Origin: Desulfocapsaceae bacterium
Lineage (GTDB): Bacteria > Desulfobacterota > Desulfobulbia > Desulfobulbales > Desulfocapsaceae
Direction of reading: 5' to 3'
Length of the DNA: 64,000 bases
NCBI GenBank assembly: GCA_031292275.1
Contig: JARLHL010000017.1
Location: forward strand, 1 to 64,000
The notes below the pieces were generated by a model. That model made no database searches, was not told where the DNA came from, and saw only the letters and a list, made by a program, of their open reading frames with translations. Made by a program: the position numbers and the translations under genes. Below are positions 49,240 to 58,327 of the stretch, in pieces. Positions within the stretch are counted from its first letter, which is position 1. Every line of letters starts with the position of its first letter.

Positions 49240-49950
49240 ATGAAAGAAAACGATTTTAAAACATTTATTGCTGGCCTGCCGGCAGTCCCGGGGATCTTAG
49301 GCAGAGATCTCTATTTCAATTCGGCGGTGCTGGTCCCCTTCGTCCTCGTCGGCGATGACTATCATCTTCTTTTCCAGAAGCGGGCGGCAGGTATCCGTCA
49401 AGGACACGAGATCTGCTTTCCGGGAGGCGGGCATGATGAGGCCGTCGATCTGAATTTCCAGGAGACAGCGATCCGCGAGACCATGGAAGAGCTGGGCCTG
49501 CCCCGAAAAAAGATCACCATTTCCGGCCGCCTGGATACCCTGGTCACCCCCCGGGGCTTCATTGTCGAGACCTTTATCGGGACGCTGGCCGTAAAGGATC
49601 TCACCGAATTGCGGCCTGCGGTCGGGGAAGTTGCGGAGATTTTCACCATTCCCGTCTCCTGGTTTATTGACAACGAACCGGAAATCTATTTCACCAGGGT
49701 GGAAATGCAGCCCTCCTCCATCGGGCCTGACGGAAAAAAACAGATCTTTCTGCCAGTTGATGAGCTTGGTCTTCCGGCGATATACGGGCGGAACCGGGAA
49801 GGCATGAAATATCGGGTAGTGGTGTACAAGACGGGCAAGCACCTGATCTGGGGCCTGACTGCCGCCATAGTCTATGAAATGATAGGCAAGATCCGCAGCG
49901 CCGGAGCTGGGAGCGCCACGGCCTCTTTCTTTCGCACCGCGGCCGGATGA
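49240..49950 (+). CDS. Nudix hydrolase, CoA pyrophosphatase-like
   Basis: 236 residues. The Nudix box is GGGHDEAVDLNFQETAIRET followed by MEELGL (G-x5-E-x7-R-E-U-x-E-E-x-G-U pattern). Before it, FNSAVLVPFVLVGDDYHLLFQKRA resembles the CoA-pyrophosphatase subgroup (NudL: preceding LLxxR), and after it comes RLDTLVTPRGFIVETFIG, with the TPSG/TPRGF-type CoA element. It would cut CoA to 4'-phosphopantetheine and ADP; other nucleoside diphosphate substrates are possible. It converges with the second fapA-like gene. Confidence 0.85.
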   Translation: MKENDFKTFIAGLPAVPGILGRDLYFNSAVLVPFVLVGDDYHLLFQKRAAGIRQGHEICFPGGGHDEAVDLNFQETAIRETMEELGLPRKKITISGRLDTLVTPRGFIVETFIGTLAVKDLTELRPAVGEVAEIFTIPVSWFIDNEPEIYFTRVEMQPSSIGPDGKKQIFLPVDELGLPAIYGRNREGMKYRVVVYKTGKHLIWGLTAAIVYEMIGKIRSAGAGSATASFFRTAAG

Positions 49951-49963
49951 AAGGAAAGTCTCC

Positions 49964-51664
49964 TTAGAGCGCCACGGCAATGATGGATTTGAGATTCTTC
50001 TGCAGGCGAAACTGTCTTTTGGAGAGGAGCTTGTCGACAACCAGGGTGCGATTGCCGATCCGTATCCGGGTGCCGGGATAGATGGTGCCATGGACATCGA
50101 TCCTGACCTTGCCGATCGCCCCGGTCTCCTCACCCTGATCACTGCTGTCATCACCGCCGCCACGGGAGTAGAGCCCGGTCTCGGGGATCAGGTTCAGCTG
50201 CAGGAGCTTGAGCTTGGCGCTGGCGACCTCCTCTTCCATTTTCCTGATCTTCTTTGACCTGGCGCTGCCGCCGTAGAGCTGCAGCCAGCGGATAATCTCG
50301 TCCTGCTGCTGGACAATGCCGTCCTGCAGTTCCTTATGGACAAGCAAGCGTTTGGCATCGACACCGGCGGCCAGCAGTGTCGTTTCGCAGTTGGCCGAGC
50401 CGACATCGGCAAGGGTCATATTCCTGCCGGCGATGAGGGAGCCGCCCACGACCTTGCTGCCATTCTGGCAGCGGATATCGAGGGCCGCCGTGACCCTGCT
50501 GTAATAGGACTGGGTCCGGACAACCACAATCCCGCCGGACTCAATGGTCCCCTGCTCAATGAAACGGATATCGACATCGCCCTGGGCTTCGATGCAGGAC
50601 TTTTTCCCGGTCACCCCCTCGCGGACTACCACATTGGCCTGGGTGGAAACGGTGGCCGACATCACCCCCCCGTTGATCTCCAGATCTCCGCCGGCCGCAA
50701 CCTTGAAACCCGGCTGCACGGAACCTCGGATGGTCAGGCAATTCCCGGATTCGACATTCCCCGTCTTAAAATCAATGTCTCCGGCAATATGCTGCCGGGA
50801 GCAGACCTTGATGGTGGCGTTATTGACAACGGACAATACGCCGGCCTTGGTCGCCGTCACCCGCAGGTCATCTTTTGAAAAAGCGGCATCATTGGAGACC
50901 TTGACCGCAATGTCCCTGCCCTCCGCCGCCAGAACCTCCTCGCCCAGGACATTCATGCCCGGGGGCCCGGAGACGGCGGGAATCTTGGTGGCGATATGCT
51001 GCCCGGCAGAGACCCCGACCATGATCCTCCGTTCCCGGAAATCGATGGTGCCGTTGTCCAGAAGCCGGCCGGCCAAAGGACCGATCTCGATCTCAAACCG
51101 GATAGAGGCGTCGATACTCTCCCCCGGCGGCAAGCCTGTGGCGACAAGCCTCTTCACACAGTCGCCGAAGGGTGTTCGGACAACGTCCTGCATCTCCTGC
51201 ACGGCGTCCCGATCAACACCGCAGACCACGCCCGCATCCGCCAGATGCTGCGCCAGATCCTGATCTGCCAAAGGGGTCAAGCCCGGCACCGGCGGATAGG
51301 CGCAGAGCCAGGCCTCCATTGCATCCGGGCTTATCTGCACCAGGGGCTCAATGGAGATGACCGTGACGGTCTGGTCCTTCCCGGCGAAGGTCTCAATCTT
51401 GGGATATCCGGCCCGGCAGGCCAGCAGCGCATTGCCATCCTCGGAAAATACCGTATGCGGCCCGGCCTGCAGCAGACCTTTTTCAAATCCCCGCTTGGCA
51501 TATTTGTCGAAATCAGGAAAACCGGCCAGGCAGTATCCGGCCCCGACAAATTCCGATACTATCATCCGGGCCCCGGTCTCATCCGGGCCCACCATTATCC
51601 GTTTCTGCAGAAAATGGATAACGGGTTCCATATATTTCTTTTTTGCGGTTTCAGAGGCGGTCAT
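49964..51664 (-). CDS. FapA/DUF342 family protein (second copy)
   Basis: About 566 residues from the ATG at 51664 (the frame extends to a TTG at 51682; the true start may be either). Same layout as the protein at 13002-14657: VCGVDRDAVQEM, TIDFRERRIMVGVSAGQ, then a long beta-helix (about 265-440: GDIDFKTGNVESGNCL, LTIRGSVQPGFKVAAGGDL), a coiled coil (about 445-505) and a final YPGTRIRIGNRTL. The two copies share the middle core closely but differ at the N-terminus. The N-terminal ~90 residues (PVIHFLQKRIMVG) are a distinct domain not in copy one. Role unknown; no motility genes nearby. Confidence 0.85.
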   Translation of the reverse strand: MTASETAKKKYMEPVIHFLQKRIMVGPDETGARMIVSEFVGAGYCLAGFPDFDKYAKRGFEKGLLQAGPHTVFSEDGNALLACRAGYPKIETFAGKDQTVTVISIEPLVQISPDAMEAWLCAYPPVPGLTPLADQDLAQHLADAGVVCGVDRDAVQEMQDVVRTPFGDCVKRLVATGLPPGESIDASIRFEIEIGPLAGRLLDNGTIDFRERRIMVGVSAGQHIATKIPAVSGPPGMNVLGEEVLAAEGRDIAVKVSNDAAFSKDDLRVTATKAGVLSVVNNATIKVCSRQHIAGDIDFKTGNVESGNCLTIRGSVQPGFKVAAGGDLEINGGVMSATVSTQANVVVREGVTGKKSCIEAQGDVDIRFIEQGTIESGGIVVVRTQSYYSRVTAALDIRCQNGSKVVGGSLIAGRNMTLADVGSANCETTLLAAGVDAKRLLVHKELQDGIVQQQDEIIRWLQLYGGSARSKKIRKMEEEVASAKLKLLQLNLIPETGLYSRGGGDDSSDQGEETGAIGKVRIDVHGTIYPGTRIRIGNRTLVVDKLLSKRQFRLQKNLKSIIAVAL

Positions 51665-52225
51665 GGTCCATCCCGTGTCCAAGACGGCTGCGGAGCAGCG
51701 GATTGCCTGCGGTACCGGATATACCGGGGAGAGGGCATCTTCTCCAGGCAGCCTTGAATATGAAGACTTTCATCCAGAAAGGCATATGATAAATTCACTC
51801 CGGATATGGAGCCCCTTTCCCGGGAGTAGCCTGTCCGGCATGCTCGTGGGGCGACTCTGCAAGCAGCGGACTGTAATATAATATTATTATAGATAAAATC
51901 GGAATAGCACAAGAATATAATAATAAAATCTCTATTTTTTCCATTGCTTATGGATACAGGAATAATCTTGATTTTCTCTTTAGACTAAACAGACAGGACG
52001 ACTCCGTCATTCCCGTGCGCCCCCCGACTTCCTGAGGAGGAGAGGGAATCCAGAAAGATAGACCAGCCCCTCGCCTTCGCGGGGGTGATGCCCCATATTT
52101 ATAGTCTGCTGCTGAGAATCAAACAGGACCCCGCCTGCGCGGCGGAGACGAAATGAAAGAGCCGGAGACAAATTTTGTTTTCGCCCCCCTTCGGCAAAAA
52201 AAATAAATCCGTCCCCATTTATCCC
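51665..52225. other. Intergenic region with a small dispersed repeat
   Basis: About 560 bases without a gene. 51875-51935 is almost pure A/T. At 51995-52095 there is a sequence with GTCATTCCCGTG, GGAATCCAGAAAG and CCTTCGCGGGGGTGATG, which looks like the small palindromic TCATTCCCGCGAA-type repeats common in proteobacterial genomes, here partly degenerate. Nothing else was recognised. Confidence 0.5.
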
Positions 52226-52426
52226 TTAGTCTTTGAAAATCTTCAGGATCACAGCAATAATAATGCTTATGACGATGGATGTGGTTATCGGGAAATAGAA
52301 GGTGAATCCCGGTCTGGAAACAACGATGTCCCCCGGCAGCCTGCCAAAGGGAATCCTGCTCAGCCAGGGCCAGAGGAGGCCGGCCAGCAAGACGACCAGG
52401 CCTATGACGATCAGCGCCCTGCGCAT
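52226..52426 (-). CDS. DUF2905 family small membrane protein
   Basis: 66 residues with two membrane helices (about 5-24 and 46-64) and the family core SRIPFGRLPGDIVVSRPGF then TFYFPITTSI. Function unknown; the family is widespread in anaerobes and other bacteria. It lies 10 bases after the stop of the PAS-GGDEF gene on the same strand, so likely co-transcribed. Confidence 0.88.
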   Translation of the reverse strand: MRRALIVIGLVVLLAGLLWPWLSRIPFGRLPGDIVVSRPGFTFYFPITTSIVISIIIAVILKIFKD

Positions 52427-52436
52427 GCCCCGCCCC

Positions 52437-54818
52437 TCACTCCTCTGCGACCACGACGCAGTTCCGGCCCCGGCGCTTGGCCTGGTAGAGGGCCGTATCG
52501 GCGGCCTTCAGGATCTGGCTGGCCGTATCGCCATGCTGGTCGAAGGCCGCCAGGCCGATGGAAGTAGTGACCTGATTCAGCTCCTTGCCGCCATACTGAA
52601 TCCTGATGGCCGCAATCTGCCTGCGGATCTCCTCCGCCCTGATTTGGGCCACGTCAAGGCTCATCCCCGGCAGGATCAGAAAAAATTCCTCGCCGCCGTA
52701 CCGGCAGGCCACATCCTCGGCCCGGCCGCAGTTGAGAAGGACCTTCCCCATCTCCCGCAACAGCTCATCGCCAGCCTCATGGCCATAGGTATCGTTAAAT
52801 TGCTTGAAAAAATCAATATCCAGCATCATGACCGCCACGGTGAAATTGGTCCGTCTGGCCTGGCTGAGCTCACGCTCAAGGGACTCCTCCATGAAGCGGC
52901 GGTTGAAAAGCCCGGTGAGAGGATCGCGAATTGACTGCATCCGCAGGGTCTCGCGCAGTTCGTAATTGGCCAGGGCCAGAGAAATATGATCCGTTACCGC
53001 CACGGCCAGACGTTCTTTGGAGTCCATGATCCGCCTGGAGATTTTGGAGGGAATCAGGGGATTCAACGGTCGTATCTGGAGATGGAACAGCCCCTTGATG
53101 CCGCCATCGGTGATCAGCGGCACACAGAGATATCCTCCCTTGGCGAGCGCGCCCACATGCCTGCAAGCAACCCCGCCGCCGGAATCACCGACGGAATAGA
53201 GTTTCCCCTGGCGCAGGGCCCAGCAATCGTGAAAGACGAACGTCTGCTCACCCGTGACATTCTCTCCCCACTCCAGGGCGCTTTCCAGGAAGGCTCTATC
53301 CTTATTCAAAAGATACAGCCTCCCCGAATCCGCCGGAAACAGCTTTCGGACACACCGGCCGACCACATAATAAATCTCATCGACGTTCTGACAGACCTGA
53401 AGCAGATCGAGCATCTCGTTCAACTGCGAGATCTCGCGGCTGCGCTGCTCCAGTTCCTCGTTGGATCGCCGCAGTTCCTCCTCCGCCTGTTTTCGCTCGG
53501 TAATGTCGAGAAAGGAGACCACGCTCTTCCGGGTCTCCGGGATAGCGGCAATGGTGACGCAGACATGCTTGAGCTGGCCGCAGACACTGGCAAAGCAGGC
53601 CTCGAAATTCCTCGGCGCGCCGTCCGGACCGCCCTGCTGCAGGGAGTGAAACTGTCCCATTGACTGCAGTGTTTCGTCCTTGAAGAACTCGGTCCAGTTC
53701 TTCTTCCCCTCAATCTCCTCCCGTAGACAGCAGGAGAGCTTGACGAATTCGGCATTGGCAAGGGAGATGGTGGAATCCGCCTCGATGATCACCATCGCTG
53801 TACCGGTATTTTCGAAGATGGTCTGATAGAGGTTCTGCGATGCCTCCAAGGCCGTCCAGGTCTGCCGCCGTTCCTCGACCTCCTCCTGAAGCCTTTTGTT
53901 GGTGGCCTCGAGGTCTCTCATGGTCTGCTTGGTATCCACCAGATCCCTGGCCACGCAGACACTGCCCAGGATACTGCCCCCCCGATCCTTCAGCATCGTC
54001 AGCGAGACCTCGAAGGGCAAAAGCGCGCCATTCTTGTGGCGCATCGCAATTTCATATTTTCGCACGAACCCTTCCGACCTCAGGCAGGCCAGCATTTCCT
54101 GCAGTTTTCCCTGGTCGGCATAGAGCCCGAAGGCACTCCTCCCCCGCAGTTCCTCAAAGGAATACCCATAGAGCTGTTCCGCCATCCGGTTCCATTTGAC
54201 GAATCGGCCCTTGGCATCAACGATTCCAATGGCATCCGGCGAATTATCGAGGATATTTTCCAGATAATCGCGAATCCGGCTGAATTCCTCATTACTCTGC
54301 CACAGTTTGGTAATGTCGACACCGGCCAGAAAATTGGCGGTCTTCCCCTGGGGGCCGGGAATCATCCGCCCCGACCAGACCACCAGGAAGATGCGGCCAT
54401 CCTTGCCGATCAGGCCCGTCTTTCGCTTCACCGCCTGCCGCCCCATGGCCATCTGCTCAAGCATACCGGTCAGGACAGCCAGGTCGCCTGCCGGGACATA
54501 GGCGGCGAGCGGCGTGCCCGCCATCTCACCGGAAGAATACTGCAAGGCATGGCCGACAGCCCTGTTCACCTTCAGGATCCGGCCGTCGGGCGCGGAGATT
54601 ACGAGGAAGAAGGGAGAGTCCTCAAACAGCACCTTGATCAACTCACCGTTATCATGACAGGTGAGGCCACCAAGGGCATCCAGTCCGACTGTCAGGTCCG
54701 CAACCGAATTGAGGGCATGGTCTTTTTTCATATTTTTTTTAAAAACTCCATCTTCAAAACCGGAAAACCACATCTCTTTACGAGAATAGTGCGATAATGC
54801 CGCAGTAAAATCAAGCAT
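52437..54818 (-). CDS. Diguanylate cyclase with three PAS domains and a GAF-like domain
   Basis: About 793 residues from ATG 54818; the frame extends to a TTG at 54860 and the start is uncertain. In order: PAS-1 (about 50-165, DSPFFLVISAPDGRILKVN), PAS-2 (about 185-295, NSPDAIGIVDAKGRFVKWN ... GYSFEEL), PAS-3 (about 325-445, ENTGTAMVIIEADSTISLAN), a coiled coil, a GAF-like part (about 470-620), and GGDEF (about 625-793) with LDIDFFKQFNDTYGHEAGD and RYGGEEFFLILP, so an active-type site. No transmembrane helix is seen, so it is cytoplasmic and senses an internal signal. Four signal-input units on one cyclase is rich but not unusual in deltaproteobacteria. Confidence 0.9.
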   Translation of the reverse strand: MLDFTAALSHYSRKEMWFSGFEDGVFKKNMKKDHALNSVADLTVGLDALGGLTCHDNGELIKVLFEDSPFFLVISAPDGRILKVNRAVGHALQYSSGEMAGTPLAAYVPAGDLAVLTGMLEQMAMGRQAVKRKTGLIGKDGRIFLVVWSGRMIPGPQGKTANFLAGVDITKLWQSNEEFSRIRDYLENILDNSPDAIGIVDAKGRFVKWNRMAEQLYGYSFEELRGRSAFGLYADQGKLQEMLACLRSEGFVRKYEIAMRHKNGALLPFEVSLTMLKDRGGSILGSVCVARDLVDTKQTMRDLEATNKRLQEEVEERRQTWTALEASQNLYQTIFENTGTAMVIIEADSTISLANAEFVKLSCCLREEIEGKKNWTEFFKDETLQSMGQFHSLQQGGPDGAPRNFEACFASVCGQLKHVCVTIAAIPETRKSVVSFLDITERKQAEEELRRSNEELEQRSREISQLNEMLDLLQVCQNVDEIYYVVGRCVRKLFPADSGRLYLLNKDRAFLESALEWGENVTGEQTFVFHDCWALRQGKLYSVGDSGGGVACRHVGALAKGGYLCVPLITDGGIKGLFHLQIRPLNPLIPSKISRRIMDSKERLAVAVTDHISLALANYELRETLRMQSIRDPLTGLFNRRFMEESLERELSQARRTNFTVAVMMLDIDFFKQFNDTYGHEAGDELLREMGKVLLNCGRAEDVACRYGGEEFFLILPGMSLDVAQIRAEEIRRQIAAIRIQYGGKELNQVTTSIGLAAFDQHGDTASQILKAADTALYQAKRRGRNCVVVAEE

Positions 54819-54994
54819 TAAGTTTACCCACAGGTCACCATCTCCGCAAAAACCTCTCAATCCTTCTACGCTGATGATTCCTCCCTTGGCGGCGCAGGAG
54901 GCCGCCGTGCTTTTAATTTGACAAGCCCTATCCCTCCTAGTATATGTGCAGTAATCTCTTTACAAACAATCTTAGCATGATAGGAGAAGCACCG

Positions 54995-55336
54995 ATGGAA
55001 GATTGTCTCTTCTGCAAGATAGCCGCAGGCCAGATCCCGGTGGAAAAATTATATGAAGATGATGACATGGTGGCCTTCTGGGATATTGAGCCCCATGCCC
55101 CGAAACACTTCCTCGTTGTTCCCAGGCGCCATATCGTCAATCCCTCGGCCATGACCGCCGAAGATGATGCCCTGGTAGGCAAGCTCCTGAGGGTTGCAGG
55201 CCTGATAGCCGCCGAGCAGGGAGTCGGCGACGGCTTCAGGGCCGTGATCAACAACGGCTTCGAGTCCGGGCAGAGGATTTTTCATATTCATGTCCATATC
55301 ATGGGCGGCAGGCCCATGGGCTGGCCTCCGGGTTGA
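54995..55336 (+). CDS. HIT-family nucleotide hydrolase (HinT-like)
   Basis: 113 residues from ATG 54995, with AGGAG upstream. It has the histidine-triad motif HIHVHIMGG at the C-terminus and the N-terminal CLFCKIAAGQIPVEK, DMVAFWDIEPHAPKHFL and VPRRHI. These enzymes hydrolyse adenosine phosphoramidates and similar nucleotides. Length is standard. It is followed by rmuC 128 bases downstream. Confidence 0.95.
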   Translation: MEDCLFCKIAAGQIPVEKLYEDDDMVAFWDIEPHAPKHFLVVPRRHIVNPSAMTAEDDALVGKLLRVAGLIAAEQGVGDGFRAVINNGFESGQRIFHIHVHIMGGRPMGWPPG

Positions 55337-55463
55337 TTTCGACTTGGACTCGAAGCCCATGGGGTAAATCACCACCATGGGGCCGCAGACCGCTGCCCCC
55401 CTGGCTTTTTTTTCGGTCGTCAGCCGCCGCTGCAGCCGCCAACCTCCTCTGAACCCTGGGACG

Positions 55464-56777
55464 ATGCACGACCTGATTGCACATAACCTGGATGCGGCCC
55501 TGCTGATTCTCTCGGCCCTGGCCTGTACCGTAATCACCATCCTGATCCTGACTCTCTCAAAAGCCAGGCTGCGGGGACGACAGCTGACGGACAAGGACAG
55601 GGAAATCGCGAAACTCCGGGATGAACTGGCCACAATGCAGGCAGCGGCCACGGAGCAGAAGATCCGGTCGGCCGAACTTGCGGCCCAGCTGAGGCAGGAA
55701 AGACAGCACGGCGGCGAGAAATTGGCCCTGCTGGAGAGGGCGCGGGAAGAACTGCGCCTGCAGTTTCAGACCCTGGCCCAACAGATTTTTGAAGAAAAGA
55801 CCGCCGCCTTCAGCGCCCAGAATTCGGAACGGCTGGGAGCCGTGCTCCAACCCTTTCAGGAGCAGATGGAGTCCTTCCGCAAACGAATCGACGACATCTA
55901 CCTCAGCGACAGCAAAGAGCGGGTCTCGCTTAAGGAGGAGATCCTGCACCTGCGCGACCTCAACCAGCGGATCAGCACGGAGGCCATCAACCTGACCCGG
56001 GCCCTGAAGGGCGACCGAAAGATCCAGGGCAACTGGGGCGAGATGGTCCTCGAACGGGTCCTTGAACAGTCGGGCCTGCGGCAGGGGCATGAATACGAGA
56101 CCCAGGGCGGCTTCAGAGACCAGGAAAATCAGCTCTTGAAGCCCGACGTCATCATCCATCTGCCCGACGGCAAGGATATCATCGTCGACTCCAAGGTCTC
56201 CCTCTCGGCCTGGGAACAGGCCGTCTCCTGCGAGGAGGAGGAGCGGCGGCAGATATTCCTGAGCCGGCATGTCAACGCCATCCGGGAGCATATCATCGGA
56301 CTGGGCCGAAAAGACTACAGTGGCCTCAAGGGTATCCGGTCCCTGGATTTCGTCCTGATGTTCATGCCCATCGAGGCGGCCTTCATGGCGGCCTTCCAGC
56401 ATGACGAGAAGCTCTTTTCCGACGCCTTTACCCACAAGATCATCGTCGTGACCCCGACAACCCTGCTGGCGACCCTGCGGACCATTGAAAATATCTGGCG
56501 GTTTGAGCACCAGAGCAGAAACGCCCAGGAGATTGCAGAACAGGCAGGGGCTCTCTACAACAAGCTCTGCGGCTTTATCGAGGACATGGACAAGATCGGC
56601 AGACAGCTGGCCGCCTGCACCACGACCTATGATGCGGCAATGAACAAACTGACCCATGGCCGCGGCAATATCATAGCCCTGGCCATGGGATTTCCCGAAC
56701 TTGGAGTAAAGACCAAAAGGACCCTGCCCCGATCGGTGACGGAAGCCTCGGAGCTTGAATCGCCCCTGACGGATTAA
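55464..56777 (+). CDS. rmuC: DNA recombination protein RmuC
   Basis: 437 residues. Start at ATG 55464 because a membrane anchor follows (ALLILSALACTVITILILT), typical of RmuC; the upstream extension has no such feature. A coiled coil (about 35-140) leads to the nuclease-like core: ALKGDRKIQGNWGEMVLE, LEQSGLRQGHEYETQGG, LKPDVIIHLPDGKDIIVDSKVSL and MFMPIEAAFMAA, ending HGRGNIIALA. RmuC-type proteins limit recombination at inverted repeats. Its stop overlaps the stop of a converging gene by four bases. Confidence 0.94.
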   Translation: MHDLIAHNLDAALLILSALACTVITILILTLSKARLRGRQLTDKDREIAKLRDELATMQAAATEQKIRSAELAAQLRQERQHGGEKLALLERAREELRLQFQTLAQQIFEEKTAAFSAQNSERLGAVLQPFQEQMESFRKRIDDIYLSDSKERVSLKEEILHLRDLNQRISTEAINLTRALKGDRKIQGNWGEMVLERVLEQSGLRQGHEYETQGGFRDQENQLLKPDVIIHLPDGKDIIVDSKVSLSAWEQAVSCEEEERRQIFLSRHVNAIREHIIGLGRKDYSGLKGIRSLDFVLMFMPIEAAFMAAFQHDEKLFSDAFTHKIIVVTPTTLLATLRTIENIWRFEHQSRNAQEIAEQAGALYNKLCGFIEDMDKIGRQLAACTTTYDAAMNKLTHGRGNIIALAMGFPELGVKTKRTLPRSVTEASELESPLTD

Positions 56778-57754
56778 ATCCTGTCGATGCAGGCGACAAG
56801 ATCGTCATGAAATTCATCCACCGAGTCGTACATCACCTGGGTCCCGGCCGAGAAGTGCATCAGGATATCATTGAGGCATTTGGGGATGTAGGGATAGATC
56901 TTGCGAATGTTGAAGACCCGGTCGGCGGCCACCAGGGAAAGGTCGCCCGTATCGAGCCCGGCAAAGACCTCAGGTCCCATATCAGGATCGTTGAGGATAT
57001 CGGCGGGGCGGAAATTTTTGCGGCCGAGGATGAAGAGCAGCACATTGCCGAGCCCGAAGAGATCAAGGGCGAACGGCCTCTCCGGCAGATAGAAATCGTA
57101 GTCGAAATCGATCCAGCGGAATCTGCCGTCGGCATGGTCGACGAAGATATGATCGCGCCGGATGTCGCCATGCTTGAGGCCGTGGGCGTGCAGCAGGGAG
57201 ATGCCCCGTACGGATTCGAGAAAATTCGATAGTATTTTCTTGCAGTGGCTGTCAAAATACTCCCTGTGGGTCCCCCCTAAATTCTCCAGGTGTTTGTCCA
57301 GCCTCTGGCCCTGAATGACATCGAGGACCCGAACGAGGTTGCCTGCCTGGTCCTGGCTGGAATACCCCTGCATGAAATACGGGTTCCCTTTCACAAGCTC
57401 GATGACCCTGGCCTCCTTTTCAGGACTGCGATAGCAGGTCACCTCCAGATGGCCGATGGTCACCGTGTAGGTTTCATGGAAGGTCAGCTTGGCAATCTTC
57501 CGTTCTCCCGACTCCAGATCGTAGACCTTGGGCACCCACTGCTTTGGCTGCTCGTCAATGCCGAACCGGCCTTCCTTGGTATAGCCGACCACGAGGAGGT
57601 AGCGGTCCCCGACATGGAGGACATCGCCGTAGTCGATACTGGTGAAATTGCTGGTATCTCCAAACAGCTTTGGCGCCCTGCGCATGCTCTTGACCGCGTA
57701 GTGGTCTCTCAGCTTCGGCAGGATATGCGGGGGGAAAAGGCTCCAGTCAGTCAT
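56774..57754 (-). CDS. Protein kinase-like protein
   Basis: 326 residues. An N-terminal part (about 1-90) has VLHVGDRYLLVVGYTKEG and KVYDLESGERKIAKLTF, which could be the nucleotide-binding lobe. The catalytic loop is seen as HGLKHGDIRRDHIFVD (an H-G-D version of HRD with the conserved N replaced by H) and the metal-binding site as RWIDFDYDF (D-F-D in place of DFG). This resembles lipopolysaccharide/aminoglycoside-type and RIO/Bud32-type kinases more than eukaryotic-like Ser/Thr kinases. It may be a small-molecule or protein kinase; substrate unknown. It is translated just after a UspA gene (two-base gap), so the two probably work together. Confidence 0.7.
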   Translation of the reverse strand: MTDWSLFPPHILPKLRDHYAVKSMRRAPKLFGDTSNFTSIDYGDVLHVGDRYLLVVGYTKEGRFGIDEQPKQWVPKVYDLESGERKIAKLTFHETYTVTIGHLEVTCYRSPEKEARVIELVKGNPYFMQGYSSQDQAGNLVRVLDVIQGQRLDKHLENLGGTHREYFDSHCKKILSNFLESVRGISLLHAHGLKHGDIRRDHIFVDHADGRFRWIDFDYDFYLPERPFALDLFGLGNVLLFILGRKNFRPADILNDPDMGPEVFAGLDTGDLSLVAADRVFNIRKIYPYIPKCLNDILMHFSAGTQVMYDSVDEFHDDLVACIDRI

Positions 57755-57756
57755 GG

Positions 57757-58212
57757 TCAGCCCACCACCCAGGTGGTAAATCTGTTGCTGTGTCTCGCCA
57801 GCGCATTGGAAATTGAGCCGAAGAGAAATTCCTCGGCCTTGGATACCCCGCGTTTACCGACAGCAACCGTGCCGAAATCACCCTCCTTCTGCACATCCAG
57901 GACCACCTGGCTGATGCTCCTGCCTGCGGCCAGGTGAACCAGCCGCTGAACACGGGCAGGCCTGATGCCCGCTTCGAAAAGGATGCGCTCCCCCTGGGCG
58001 AATATCATTTCAGCCCTCTTTTCCTTTGCCGCCTGATAGTCTGCAAGCTGCCCGCCGTTCACGTAAAAATCCGGCGGCGGCTCCGGGTATACATGGAGAA
58101 GACAGATGGAGACGTCCCCCATGGCAGCAGCCATGCGAGCAGTATAGCGGAGCGCCCGCAGAGTGGTTTCTCCCTCATCGACAGCCACCAGGATCTTTTC
58201 CCATTGAGCCAT
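57757..58212 (-). CDS. Universal stress protein (UspA family)
   Basis: About 151 residues; ATG 58212 (GGGGGC upstream) or ATG 58224. The frame continues upstream to 58362 but without family character. It shows the Usp fold: WEKILVAVDEGETTLRALRY, then ICLLHVYP, and the C-terminal VAVGKRGVSKAEEFLFGSIS, close to the G-x2-G-x9-G-(S/T) ATP-binding loop. First gene of a two-gene unit with the kinase-like protein. Usp proteins bind ATP and help survival under stress. Confidence 0.88.
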   Translation of the reverse strand: MAQWEKILVAVDEGETTLRALRYTARMAAAMGDVSICLLHVYPEPPPDFYVNGGQLADYQAAKEKRAEMIFAQGERILFEAGIRPARVQRLVHLAAGRSISQVVLDVQKEGDFGTVAVGKRGVSKAEEFLFGSISNALARHSNRFTTWVVG

Positions 58213-58327
58213 TACTGCCCCCATTCTTGAAATTTCACATCTCCATATCAGTCCGGAATCGAAAAAGCCGGACAGTATGCGGAAACACCCGGCACGAGGC
58301 TGCCGAAGAGACTCCCCACGGCAGGCC

